Source of the DNA: Paraspadella gotoi
Lineage: Eukaryota; Chaetognatha
DNA length: 64,000 nucleotides
NCBI GenBank assembly: GCA_051294375.1
Contig: CM119267.1
Coordinates: 1,974,793 to 2,038,792, forward strand
Reading direction: 5' to 3'
The position numbers and the translations under genes are program-made. Positions 1 through 11,349 of the stretch are shown here, one piece after another; the first letter of the stretch is position 1, and each line of letters starts with the position of its first letter. Under the pieces are notes generated by a model. It had not been told where the DNA came from. It did not search any database and saw only the letters and a list, made by a program, of their open reading frames with translations.

Positions 1-475
1 GTTTTTCAAACGCGATTAAAGGGAAAACTTATTTTCAAAGGTTGAGTGAAATCACATTAAATAATACAGAATAAAAAACGGTACAAAGCAGTCAACGAAT
101 GTTTTACATTACTGAAATATCAATCAATCAATCAATCAATCAAAACTTCACGCTCTCCATGTCACTTTTCACGCGCCACACTAGACTTGAAATTATTTTC
201 ACTGACCTCCCCCGTTGTAATCTTGTGATTCCTTGATTCAGAATCTTAATTTCAGTTTGAAATCAACGTTTGTTATGATCAACAATTCAACCATCTATAT
301 GAACAAACAATATTCTCCCCGTTTTTCTCACTTAATAATGATTATGATGAAAAATGTATATGAGTCAGTATCTTAGCAAATTTTTTTGAATACACTCGTC
401 TTTCTTTCTTTCTCTCTTTCTTTCTTTCTTTTTTATTTCTTTCTTTCTTTCTCTCTTTCTCTCTAAATTATTACG
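1..475. other. Gene-free AT-rich edge
   Basis: No coding signal was found. The stretch holds a short (AATC)n run near 120-142 and a (TTTC)n run near 396-462, otherwise plain AT-rich sequence. Confidence 0.6.
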
Positions 476-540
476 ATGAACGAAACTTTTCACCAGAAAA
501 ACGAAAAATTTGTTCGAAAAAAATTATACTGGAAATTGGA

Positions 541-839
541 AAGACGACGACGACGACGACGACGAACAAAAGAAGACGACGTCAGGAACAACAACGACAA
601 CAAACGAAGACAAGACGACGACGAAGNNNNNNNNNNNNNNNNNNNNNNNNNNNNNNNNNNNNNNNNNNNNNNNNNNNNNNNNNNNNNNNNNNNNNNNNNN
701 NNNNNNNNNNNNNNNNNNNNNNNNNNNNNNNNNNNNNNNNNNNNNNNNNNNNNNNNNNNNNNNNNNNNNNNNNNNNNNNNNNNNNNNNNNNNNNNNNNNN
801 NNNNNNNNNNNNNNNNNNNNNNNNNNNNNNNNNNNNNNN

Positions 840-872
<33 letters not shown>
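541..872. repeat. (CGA)n microsatellite interrupted by a 213-base gap
   Basis: CGA/GAC triplets run from about 541 to 626, are interrupted by N at 627-839, and resume at 840-872. The gap probably hides more of the same repeat. Long reading frames here are repeat translations (poly-Arg, poly-Asp, poly-Thr) and are not genes. Confidence 0.85.
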
Positions 873-876
<4 letters not shown>

Positions 877-899
877 GGCCATGAAGGAGGGATAGCATG

Positions 900-1316
900 A
901 CGCCTGTAGGAAAAGGCGGAAGAGTTGAGATGAAATGGAGAGAAGGAAGAAATAGAATTTGGAGAGGAATGAAGGAAAAAAAGAAAAAAAGAAAGAAAAA
1001 AATTGAAAGGAAAAAAATGGAGGAAAAAGTGAGCGAGAGAAAAGATGGAGGAAGGAAGGTGGTTGATGGGTGGAGGTGGTTGAAAGATGGAGGTGGTTGA
1101 TGGGGAAGGATGGTGGCGGGTGGAATGAAAAAGATTTTAAAATTGAGAGAAAATTATTTGAACGGAGAAATATTGGAAGAATGGNNNNNNNNNNNNNNNN
1201 NNNNNNNNNNNNNNNNNNNNNNNNNNNNNNNNNNNNNNNNNNNNNNNNNNNNNNNNNNNNNNNNNNNNNNNNNNNNNNNNNNNNNNNNNNNNNNNNNNNN
1301 NNNNNNNNNNNNNNNN
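900..1316. repeat. Purine-rich tract and assembly gap
   Basis: Degenerate GGA/GAAA-rich sequence from about 905 to 1184, with a GGTGG-rich patch at 1055-1125, then N at 1185-1316. No gene is supported. Confidence 0.6.
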
Positions 1317-1443
1317 TGTAAAAGCCGAAGTAGAACTTACCGAGAAACTGATTCACATTTTATAAATGTAATTTTTATTATTGCCGCCTCTTCTATGTAA
1401 TTCGAGCCATACATAATATATACAATATTATTCAGATTAAAAA

Positions 1444-4400
1444 TCAAAGAAATGATTCTTGGTCGCCATTTTGTTTTTCTTCCTCTTCCTCCTCCTTCCT
1501 CTTCTCCCCTTCCTCCTTCTCTTCTCCTCTCCTCGCCCACTCCTGCACTTCTCCCGAACCGAACGCCACAAAGGCTACCCCACCGACGACGTAAAGGGCC
1601 GCGCCAATAACGAACAGGTAGCGCCACCCGACGCCGTCGTTTGGCCACGCCGCCTGGAAAACAAAAGAGATATATCAATACTATTATACATAAGGTTAAG
1701 ACATTTCTCATTCAATGAAAACTTTATGAAATGAGCATCACATCATGGTTTAAGGCCTCCATCACTATTACAAGATAATGAAATAGCAGGGTCCTGCAAG
1801 CTTTCAATCAAGACTCTCTCACAGTCTCGTTTCTGACTTCCCTATCAATGAATGTTTTAATTGTATGAAAATACCACTCCTCTCATCAATGAATGTTTTA
1901 ATTGTATGAAAATACCACTCCCTTAAGTATTAGATCGGTGAATACTATATTGTGTTTGCGGGTTAAAGAGTCATTTGTCATTGCATTTAGTATGTTTAAA
2001 TTCATTGTATGGTTGTATTTTAGATTTATAATTTTTTGATATTTTCCATCAAAGTCAATTTTACGGCAGTCACAATAATTAACTCATTTACTGTACCAAT
2101 TCATGTCACTAATTTCGTCATGTAGGAAAATTCAATTGAAGTTTGATATTGTTTGTCATTTTATTATTGTTATTTTATGTTTTATATATTTATTTATTTA
2201 TTATTATTTATTTATTTATTATTTATGTTATTATTTATTTATTTATTTATTTTATATTATCATTATCATCTCAAGATAGAATACAGCAATTGAATATATG
2301 ATACGGAAAGCGGGGTTTGCCATAGCGACCCGGATTGTACATACTCCTTCCAACTCGCCAATACGCCAAAGCGTTCAACTGTAATTTGGGCCGCAATATC
2401 ATAATCAATAAGTCTCCTTCTCTAACTCATTTTAGCATACATTAGCCATTAGCCATTAGCCATTAGCCATTAGCCATTTTATAATGATATGCTAATCAAA
2501 ACCTAAACGGCGCCGCTAACCGTGAGAGCTCCCATGACCTCCGCCTCCTAAGAACCCGGCAACGGTGCCGAGTGCGCTCGCTGATGCGAGGACGACGCCG
2601 GCGAAATCGGGCGCCACGTCGAGCGAATTGACGAAGAACCGGCGTTGGTAAGTCCGTTGGCTGCTGCTGCGAGAGTAGTAAAGCGACGGCTGCGCGCGGC
2701 GGCGGCGTCGCTGCGTCCGACGCCGGCGATGACCGCCTGTCGCCGCTGTCGCAGCTGATTGAATTCCGAATTCCCAAAGTATTAAAAATCTTTTCTCGTT
2801 TTAGTCGTCGTCATCTTGCCCGACTTCAACAGGCGATCCGCCAAGACGACCAGCGACGGGCAAGGCGATCAGGTGGCGGCGAAGGGGAGCCGCTACCGCC
2901 CGTTTCGGCCAGTTCGAACCCAAGGCCTGATAAGGCAAGGCAGAGATGATTGGTAAAGGGCCAGAGATGATTGGTAAAAGGCAGAGATATTGGTTAAGGA
3001 CAAACTGAAGGCAAGCAGATTGATAAAAAATTTTCTTTCTCCAATCTAATTTTTAATTCTTTTCATCCACCAACAAAAAGAATGTTATTGAAAGAACCTT
3101 TTATTCAACTTATTTCTAAAATTAACAGGAATTGTGAAAACTATAACCTTAATCTTCAACATTATCATCAGCCGTTATCTTAACTCGTATCACTACTATG
3201 GCCTGCCTCATCTTTAAATGACCTAAACTTATCCTTTAACTGACATTAACCTAGTTCTAACTTATCTTAAATTTTCCTTACCTAACCTAAATTTACTATT
3301 TTAAATTTATCTTTAAACTGGCAATAATTCCATTTCAATTGAATTTAACTTAACTTACTTTCCTAACACTTATCTTTACCTCACCTCGTCCAAAAACTTT
3401 GGCGTGGACGTCATGAGAGCGAAAAAGTTCCAGTGGCTACAAAATGTGGCGACGCAAATGGCGGCGACTGGACCGGAAGTGAGAAGACGACGCCAGGGGG
3501 TGTCGCGTTTGTGGGCGTGTCCGACGCCTCGGTTGGCGGCGAGGGAAGACTGAGGAAGAGGAGGAGGAGAAAGAGGAAGAGGAGGAGGAGGAGAAGTAGT
3601 AAAAGTTTTGCGAAAACTTTTAAATCTAGTTTCTTTGTTTACAGTTAACAAAACAAGTACACATGTACAAATACGAATGATATTTACATTAATGTATTCT
3701 CACTATGTAATTTCTATCTACAATTAAATCCCAGCGACTTTTATACCTCGACGTATTTTCTCTCCTTTTCGCTTATCCGCCGACAGGTGGCAGGCGAATC
3801 CGCCGCCGCCACTAACCAGGCGATTGACCAGGCGATGCCCATAGCTCCGAACCAATAGAAGGCGGCGCGCCAGGCGCCCGCCGCACAGACGGCGCTCGAC
3901 GCCGGTAGAGACAGGACCACGCCTACGATGGCGCCACTCATGGGAAGAGAAGAAAGAAAAGCGCGCTCGAGCGGTGGCGCCCAAACGGAGAGAACTGATT
4001 GCATAGCGGGGAATATGACGCCCTGGAAGGAAGAGGGAGGTGAGTTCTTAATACAGTAGTTAATTGACAAGCTGTGAGTGGGTCTTGATTAAAGGTTGCA
4101 CAGCCCTTCTCTCTCTCCTCTCTCTCTCTCTTTCCCTCTCTCTCTCTCTCTATCTCTCTTCTTTCCCCTCTCACTCTCTCTTCTTCCCTCTCTCACTCTC
4201 TCTCTCTTTCCCTCTCTCTCTCTCTCTCTTTCCCTCTCTCACTCCTCCTCTCTTTCACCTGCCCAACCCCAACCACGAAATCTGACGCCACAGGCCGCCC
4301 ACCCGCAATCCGCCGCCAGGGGCGCCGCCACCGTCAACGCCGAGGACGCCAAGGTTCCGGCGGCGAGCACCCGGCGCCCTCCGTGACGCCGAGCCACGAC

Positions 4401-5085
4401 GCCGCCCGGAATCTGAGTGACGCCGTAGCCGTAAAAGAACGCCGCTAGAAGCGAACCTTGTACGCGGGGTGACCAGGCGAATCGAGGGGTGAAGGGAGTG
4501 GCGGCGGTGGCGGCGGTGGCGGCGGTGGCGGCGGTGGCGGCGGTGGAGGCGGTGGCCATGGTGAGATCAGAGAAGTGAGAGAGAGATTGAGGTAAGTTGT
4601 AATCCGCGTTTGGTGAGGTCAAAGTCCGATTCCATCCAAAATGTCCAGCATTTGAAGTCTGGGAAAAAAATGCAAAATATTTTGCAAAATATTTTATAAA
4701 ATATTTTATAACATTTAAATTAAAATTTGAACTGGTTTTTGTTTTTTATCAAAAAAATTTTATTTCCGTAGTTTTTATAATTTATATACTTAAAAATTAT
4801 AACAATGTAAGACTAGACTAGACTAGACTAGACTAGACTAGACTTTTGAAACGCAGTTGATAATAAAATGTCGAAGATTTTTTAGTGAAACCTTGACGTC
4901 CCTCGCGTTTTTTTGTCACCATGGCAACGTCGGTGGCGTTCCTGGTTTCTACGGCGACGTCGCTAGCGTCTTTCGTAACCATGGCAACCATAGCGACCGA
5001 GAGAAGAACTCTTTGTCCGTAAAGAAGCGAAAATCCCAGCGACATTAAAATGGTCGTCATTAGGCGCGTTGAGCAGAGAAGGCGT

Positions 5086-5116
<31 letters not shown>

Positions 5117-5162
5117 GCAGCGGCGGCGGCGGCAGCGGCGGCGGCGGCGACGGCTGAGACAT
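1444..5162 (-). CDS. SLC17-family anion transporter (sialin / vesicular glutamate / Na-phosphate transporter-like)
   Basis: Major-facilitator transporter of the SLC17 family, which moves organic anions such as sialic acid, glutamate or phosphate across plasma or vesicle membranes. Coding exons on the minus strand: 5162-4892 (Pro-rich N-terminus, then TM1 with GQRVLLSVAMVAM); about 4650-4259 (Ala/Thr-repeat luminal loop, then the family signature FFYGYGVTQIPGG); 4022-3747 (GVIFPAM, WAPPLER, then SGA); 3549-3385 (TPWRRLLTSGPV); 2926 to about 2508 (ADRLLKSGKMTTT, then VNSLDVAPDFAGVV); 1653-1444 (WRYLFVIGAALYVVGG, FGSGEVQEWA, stop). Splice sites are visible at most joins. The start is the ATG at 5162, because nothing upstream is better. 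Frame changes occur near 4270-4310 and at least three times in 2510-2930 (one in an A run near 2790), although the residues on either side still match the family. Uncorrected read errors are likelier than decay. Family is certain; substrate is not. Confidence 0.88.
1735..1960 (-). repeat. Interspersed repeat, TACTCTGGGAGT family
   Basis: Matches, in reverse orientation, the repeat seen near 30,880-31,165. It shares the segments GATGGAGGCCTTAAACCA and CTTAAGGGAGTGG. Inside, a unit of about 46 bp containing AATGAATGTTTTAATTG is tandemly duplicated. It lies in the last intron of the SLC17 gene. Confidence 0.7.
2160..2478. repeat. AT-rich (TTTA)n and a 7-bp ATTAGCC tandem array
   Basis: An intronic TTTA/TTATTTA-rich stretch at about 2160-2260 is followed by five exact ATTAGCC units at 2441-2478. 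Confidence 0.8.
4096..4256. repeat. (CT)n microsatellite in SLC17 intron 2
   Basis: Degenerate CT/CTTT repeat filling most of the intron between the exons that end at 4259 and begin at 4022. On the gene strand it is GA-rich. Confidence 0.85.
4497..4560 (-). repeat. GGCGGTGGC repeat encoding an Ala/Thr tract in SLC17
   Basis: A 9-bp repeat within exon 2. On the coding strand it reads as alternating Ala-Ala-Thr units just before the second membrane helix, that is, in the large extracellular or luminal loop where family members are variable and often glycosylated. Confidence 0.75.
4809..5155. repeat. (GACTA)n array and (GGC)n tract of SLC17 exon 1
   Basis: A pentanucleotide GACTA array lies at about 4809-4848 in intron 1. 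A GGC/AGC array at about 5073-5152 encodes the Pro-rich cytosolic N-terminus of the transporter on the minus strand. Confidence 0.8.
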
Positions 5163-5389
5163 GGGCTTTGGAGAAAGAGAGCGCGACAAACGTAGAATTC
5201 GATTGGTCTTTTTTCCTTCGGACAGAATCGAATTCAGTCAATCAGGAGTCGAGATTAGTTCAGTTGTAAATAATCGTCACTGTCTGGAGTAGATTTTTTT
5301 GGCGCTCTTTTCTCAAAGCGCCCTATTCTCTTTCTTAATCCCAAAATTTAATTTAAATCCTAATATTTAAATCTAATCTGTTAACAAAC

Positions 5390-5830
5390 CCATGACCGAA
5401 TCCTTAACTTAAATGCCCAACACTAATCTTTTATTTTAACCAAATCCTTAACCCTTAAAACTTAATCCTTAACCCTTAAAATTTAATTCGTAACCCTTAA
5501 AACTTAATCCCTAACCCTTAATATTTAATCCTAAACCCTTAAAACTTAATCCCTAACCCTTAAAACTTAATCCCTAACCCTTAAAACTTAATCCTTAACC
5601 CTTAAAATTTAATCCCTAACCCTTAACACTTAATCCCTAACCCTTGATATTTAATCCCTAACCCTTAAAACTTAATCCCTAACCCTTAAAACTTAATCCC
5701 TAACCCTTAAAACTTAATCCCTAACACTTAAACCTTAATCCCTCACCCTTAAAATTTAATCCCTAACCCTAAACTTCAATCCTAATCACTAATCTAATCC
5801 CAAACCTAATCTTTAACCCTAAATTCTTTA
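5390..5830. repeat. 21-bp minisatellite with telomere-like CCCTAACCC cores
   Basis: Roughly fifteen or more degenerate 21-bp units built around CCCTAACCCTTAAAA followed by CTTAAT, with decayed flanks back to about 5340. Each unit holds one and a half TTAGGG-type hexamers (complement). No coding frame was found. Confidence 0.85.
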
Positions 5831-6055
5831 AACTATAAAACGAACCTAAATTTTTAATTTAAAATTAAATTTAGCGTTTTCGGAAAATAAGGCCCATTTT
5901 TTGGCTGAAAATTAAAGTTGAAGTTTTGAGTCGTTTGCCTGAGACGTTTCTCTATCCGAGGATGACGATCCTAATAAGGGTTAATGCGAAACATTGTTGT
6001 TTTTCACTGCACGAAAAACTGGTTCTGACTCGGAAAATGTAAACGTTGATCGGCG

Positions 6056-6147
<92 letters not shown>

Positions 6148-6896
6148 TACATACAGGGTTAAATTCAGTGACGATTCTGTGGCGCAGTCTTTTCTTCTCC
6201 CTCGGTTTCGTATTGTAAAATAAAAATACGATGATACTTTGCTTTTTCTCTCTTCTTCTTTCTGTCTCATTTTCTATAAATAACATTTTGAATTGACCGA
6301 AACATAAACATCTATATTTTTAACGAGAATTAAATAAGATCAAATTGACTTTAAAAAATTCACGGGTGATCGTAAAATTGAAAAAAAAAGAAGGAAAAGA
6401 AAATAAATTTTGAAATCGAATTAAAGTCGCGGTTTTGTTTTTTTGTTTTTTTTGTTGTTTTTTTTTTTTGAGGAACTTAAGTAAATTAACTTTAATTGTT
6501 GTAAAAAAAAAAATAAACAAATTGAGAGATAGATGAAGTTTTATCCGTTTTTCTTTTATCTCAAAGTTCAAAAAGTCAAAGAGGCGAAGATCGAAAATCA
6601 TGTTTTTGATCGCGACTTTAGATAATAACAATAACTACGACAGCAACAACAACAACAACAACAACAACAACTCCATACTTCTCACTCAACCCTTATTTTT
6701 TGAAGAAAGAGGCATTCTTAATCTAATCTTTCCGCTCGATAGTGAGTCATTTGTTTTTTAATTAAATTCTGATCCGCATTCCGTAAAATTTATCAAAAAA
6801 AAAAAAAAACATTTTGAACGAGAAATGAAAGCGAAATATTAATATTCCTCCCGTTTAACAATTACTACTAGGAAAGCCTAATGTATTTTGGTTTCT

Positions 6897-6977
<81 letters not shown>

Positions 6978-7276
6978 TCACGACTCGATATTTTCTTTTC
7001 CTCTTTTTCTTTCTTTTGATAATTCACACCTTGTTGTGATAATCACACTTATTTAAGTTCTTTAGTTTCGATCTGTTACACGTTGGGAACTCACTAAACT
7101 GAGGTAGTAAATAGAAACACTACTTTAATTCGCATTATTGTAATAGACGGAGATAAGTAAAATTCCAAGTCCAAAAAATGAAAGTAATTTAAAAAAAAAC
7201 CGAAAAAAAGTAAATCGGTTTAAATGCAGAAAAATTGTTTTGGTCGATAAGACTCGCGTCTGAATCATAGTCCTCC
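5831..7276. other. Gene-free spacer rich in simple repeats
   Basis: Contains (GA)n at about 6055-6147, A/T homopolymer runs at 6380-6515, (CAA)n at about 6641-6670 and a pure (CT)n at 6899-6974. No gene or RNA was recognised. It lies downstream of the 3' end of the LRR-KEN gene. Confidence 0.7.
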
Positions 7277-10200
7277 TTATAGTGCAGCTGCTCCTGCGAC
7301 ACCCTTTGCTGCTGCGCCAGCATCTGCTGCTGCATCCCCTGCTACTGCTCCCCGAAGGACTTCAACTGTGAACGCGGATTTCGAAAATTCTAATTGGAGG
7401 AGATTGTCTTTGTCCTTGAGCAGACGCCCTTCAATCGAGACCCTCAGGTCCTCGGATCGAATCCGCTCCCCGGTCACATCCGCGAGGCGCTGGACGTAAC
7501 TGGCTTTCAACGCCTTCACGTTGAACTTTCTCTTGAAGTCGAAGAGAAACTCGAAGCCTTCATCGGGAAAGCGGGAGGAGCGGACGAGGCACTGCATCTT
7601 GGAGACGCGGACTTGCGATCCTTCTAAAACCGGTTCATTTCTTTGAGCCGCGAGACTTTCAAAGATATCTCTTCCTTGCGCCGTGATGGCCATCAGATTC
7701 TCAAGGGGCGTGCCCGGCCAGAGACGCTCCACGTATTCCATGATCCTCTGAGATATGACGTCGCCCTCGATTTTGGTCATGGGTTCCTCGGTGGGGAACT
7801 TCAGGGTCTTGTTGAAGGTGACGGGATATCTCGTTCGGGGTTCGAAGTAGAGGAACGAAACTCGAATCGTGTTTTCGCGTAGCAAAGGCTTCAGACTTTT
7901 CTCCGCTAATCCTTTCTCGTTTAAGCTCTTCACTAATTTACCAAATTCTTGAAAATAAATGTTTTCGTCGATGGAAGAGAGGTTTTTAAATTTCTCGTGA
8001 ACGTACGCTGCGTACAAGTAGATGTACGGAAATCTTTGTGCGAAATACTCGTACAACTCTTCGGGTGTTGGACATTCGACCCCAAATGTGTGCAACATGG
8101 TGAGTTTCTCTTCGTTACTGTGAGCCGTGATGTTTCTGATGAACCGAATCAAATCAACGCATTTTGTGATTCTGTATCCATTAAAGTGAGAACCAAATGT
8201 GAAGAGCATTTCAGTGTCAAACAATTTATCCCACGATCCTTGGCCCCCGAGGATTAAATTCGAATTTTCTTCGATTTCCCCAATTTTTTGAAAAGGATAT
8301 TTTCTTTCGTGTTTCATGTTTTTGATGTGATTATTTAGTTTGATCAGCAATAGAAATCTTTCGCTCGCCGTGTGAAAGGCGGGACTTTGCAGCGCCTCTT
8401 GCGCGTTCAATCCTTGACGCAGAGCGAGACAGAGCACCTCAAATTCCACAGACTTGGTCGGTTTGATCGACGCTATGATGTTAGATGCGCATTCAAGATC
8501 GTATCGCCGAAAACGATCGGACGATTCGCCGTCGAAAAATCCGAAGAAGTTGAATCTCCAAAGTCGCCAATTTTCAGGGTTGGATTTTCAGTGGATCCGC
8601 AGAGAAAGACCGCGTCTTGGGACAATCCCCGATGGAAGATGGGCGGCGACGAGGAATGCAAATGAGCCAACGCGCTAAGAAGCCGACGGCAGAGAAGATC
8701 TTGATTGACGTTAAGCTCCGAGTTGTTGGGTTCCAATCCTCGTTGCAAATCGATCAAAACTGGTTCGGTGAAGGTAAAGCCTCCGATGAAATGTTTACAG
8801 CTCAACTCCGTTGAATATCCGTGAAGGAGAAGAACGCAAGGATGAATGATCGATCGATGCGTTTGTGATTTCTTCACGAAATCCTTTCTCTTTCGCCATG
8901 AGCCGAGAGGGACCGTTTTGTATTTGGGATACTTCATCTTTAATCTTATTACATTCAATGAATGTATAATTTTTGCACAAATCAAAACGCAGAGAAGAAA
9001 GAGAACTGCTCCCGGAATGTAACATTCTACCAACATGCAATCTTGAAAAGCGTTATTGAGTTGATAATCTCCAGCGCATTCAAAGCCTTGCATGGATTGA
9101 TATCGAATCGCGTGCATGAAAAGATAAACTTGGGAGCATTCGGAGCAATCCCAATTATTTCCCGTTGCAATGATCTTAGTGTCAATCAATCTTTTCACCT
9201 CTTGTGGAAATTTTCTCAATTCGTTGTAAGACGCGTCTATTGTTTCTATGGAGGTTATATTCAATACGGAAGCTTTTGAAGTGAAGCTCTGAATATTATT
9301 CCGACTAAGATTCAAAACCTTGACATTGTCGAATCCGTAAATCTGAACGCAACTGAATTTCTCGATCTCATTGTTGCTAAGATCGATGGACAAGAAAGGT
9401 TTGACGTTCCGCCTTCGCGAGGACAAGGAAAATATTTTAATTTTATTGTCGAACGCTTCGATGTGTTGGAAAGTATCGGGGACATTTTGATTCAAGTCCA
9501 AATACAACGTGAACAATTTGTTTCCATTAATCTTGATGTGCGCGATCCTGCTATCCGTGAAAGCATTGGCAGTAATGAATTCGATGTTGTTGTTCGAAAG
9601 ATCCAACAGTTTTGCTGTGATCCAAGAAAACTGACGAAAGTTTATCCTTTTAATTTGATTTCGCGAAAGATCAAAAATGGCGTCGTCGCCCACGTTGCTT
9701 AAAACTAAAGCGCCGGAAGAATCTTCCCAGTTATTCCAACGCGCTTGAAACTGAGATACGGTGATTCCTACTTTATGATCACGTAAATGCTGCGAACAGC
9801 CCAAAATGATTAAGCTGTTCAAATTTCGATTCGTTTTGAAATAATCGTCCAGAACTAGAGCCCCCTCTTCGATAACCATATCGACGTTATGACAGTAGAG
9901 ACTTTTTTCTTCGTTGCTTTTACCTACAAAGTGTTTGGAGCAACAACCAAATCTAATATCCACCAAGTAACTGTTCTTGAAAGAATTTTTGTCAATTAGA
10001 CTCAGCGGGTTGTGAAGAATAGAAAAGTGGAGAAGATTTGTGAGATTTTTCATGAGCGCCACATCGACGCTCGTGAAACTGTTGTTATCCAAGTTCAAAT
10101 AGTTAATTGAATTCATCGTGGGTAAGCTTAACGTTTTTAACTTGTTACCTTCCAAAATCAAATCTTGGAGGTTTAAGGAACCTTCAAAGAGTCGTTCGTC

Positions 10201-11349
10201 CAAATGACTCAGAAGATTAAAACTTAAGTTGACCACTTTTACGTTCTCAAGGACTGAGAAAGAGTTGTAATGGATGTCTTGTATTAGATTTTGGCTTAAA
10301 TCTATATATTTTAAATTTTGCAGCGATTCAAAGCAAGTTTCATTCAATTCTTTTATTTTATTTGAGTTTAACCTCAACCATCCTAATATTCTATTAGAAT
10401 TAAATGCCCCATTTTCTATTTGCGTTATTTCCAAGTCTTTCAACGTTAGAAATTCCAATCCGGTCAAGTTCCTAAACAGTTTTTCATTAATAATATTTAA
10501 CTTTCCCGTAGTTATATTTATTATTTGAATATTTGTCATGTTTACAAAGAATGTGTCCATCACTTCTTTTACCCCTTGTATTCTAAGAGAATTTATTTTA
10601 TCATGGCGTCCAGGAATACTCGTCAAAGTTGTCCTTTTATGGAAAAATATGTCAATTTCAGTGAGCTGAGTAAAATTAGGAAAGAGAAACTTTGATTCTG
10701 CGGGGCTCAAGTCTAACTCTACCGAAAGCGTTTGCAACTTTGGAGCTGAAAAGAGAAATTGCGTAGAATTCAGTTGATTTCCCATCAAATACAATTCTGA
10801 TAATCGAGTTCCTTGGAGAGAATCGTGGTCGAAATGTTGAAGATGATTCGACTCTGCATGCAGATATTGCAGAGTGGGGAGGTCCTTGAAATGAGAACCG
10901 ATTTGGGTCAGGTTGTTACGATCCAAAGCGATGTATTCCAAGAGGGAGTGATTGAAGGCGTCGGAGCTGATGTAGTTGATGGAGTTGTTATAGAAGGAAA
11001 CTTGAGTGAGACAAGGAAAATCGATGAGAAAGTCATTTTCCAATCTTTCGATTCCCAAATTGTAAAAATTAATTTCGAATCGTGTAGAGTTGTTCGGCCT
11101 TTGGAAAAAGTCTTTCAGAAATCGAGTCGCTTTGTAATAAACTGTCGCGTTGGTCATAATGGATCGTGTCAGATTTGTGCAGCCCGGTTTGGGCGATTGA
11201 ATGTCAGTCCCGTGCCAGTACGTGTGAAACACAGTGAAATTCGGAGTGTTGAACGCATCTTCGTCGTACCAAGCGTGCAGGTCACAACCGTCACTGGCCG
11301 TCGATGTGATTAGAGGCAAAGAAATTTGGATAAGAAGAAGCAAGATCAT
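7277..11349 (-). CDS. TLR-like LRR receptor with cytoplasmic pseudokinase, RNase L/IRE1-type KEN nuclease and ubiquitin-like domain
   Basis: The first frame starts at the ATG at 11349 and encodes 958 residues: signal peptide (1-18), LRR array with many N-glycosylation sequons (about 95-705), a Cys-bearing insert (about 465-555), a Cys-capped C-terminal LRR module (730-776), and one membrane helix (777-798). A shortened kinase follows, with HPCVLLLHG at 836, HRG at 906-908 where HRD is usual, and DFG at 929-931. The frame ends at 8473, but kinase C-lobe and KEN homology continues in another frame down to the stop at 7277. The KEN domain (7994-8368) contains DLIRFIRNITAHSNEEK. Its Tyr (8174-8176), Arg-Asn (8132-8137) and His (8120-8122) match residues required for cleavage in RNase L and IRE1. 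A ubiquitin-like stretch (7352-7609) and an Ala-rich tail follow. The whole product would be about 1,350 residues. The frame change near 8495-8510 is probably a one-base error; a short intron or real frameshift is possible. The predicted role, by analogy, is a membrane receptor that dimerises on ligand binding and cuts RNA in the cytosol. Confidence 0.85.
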
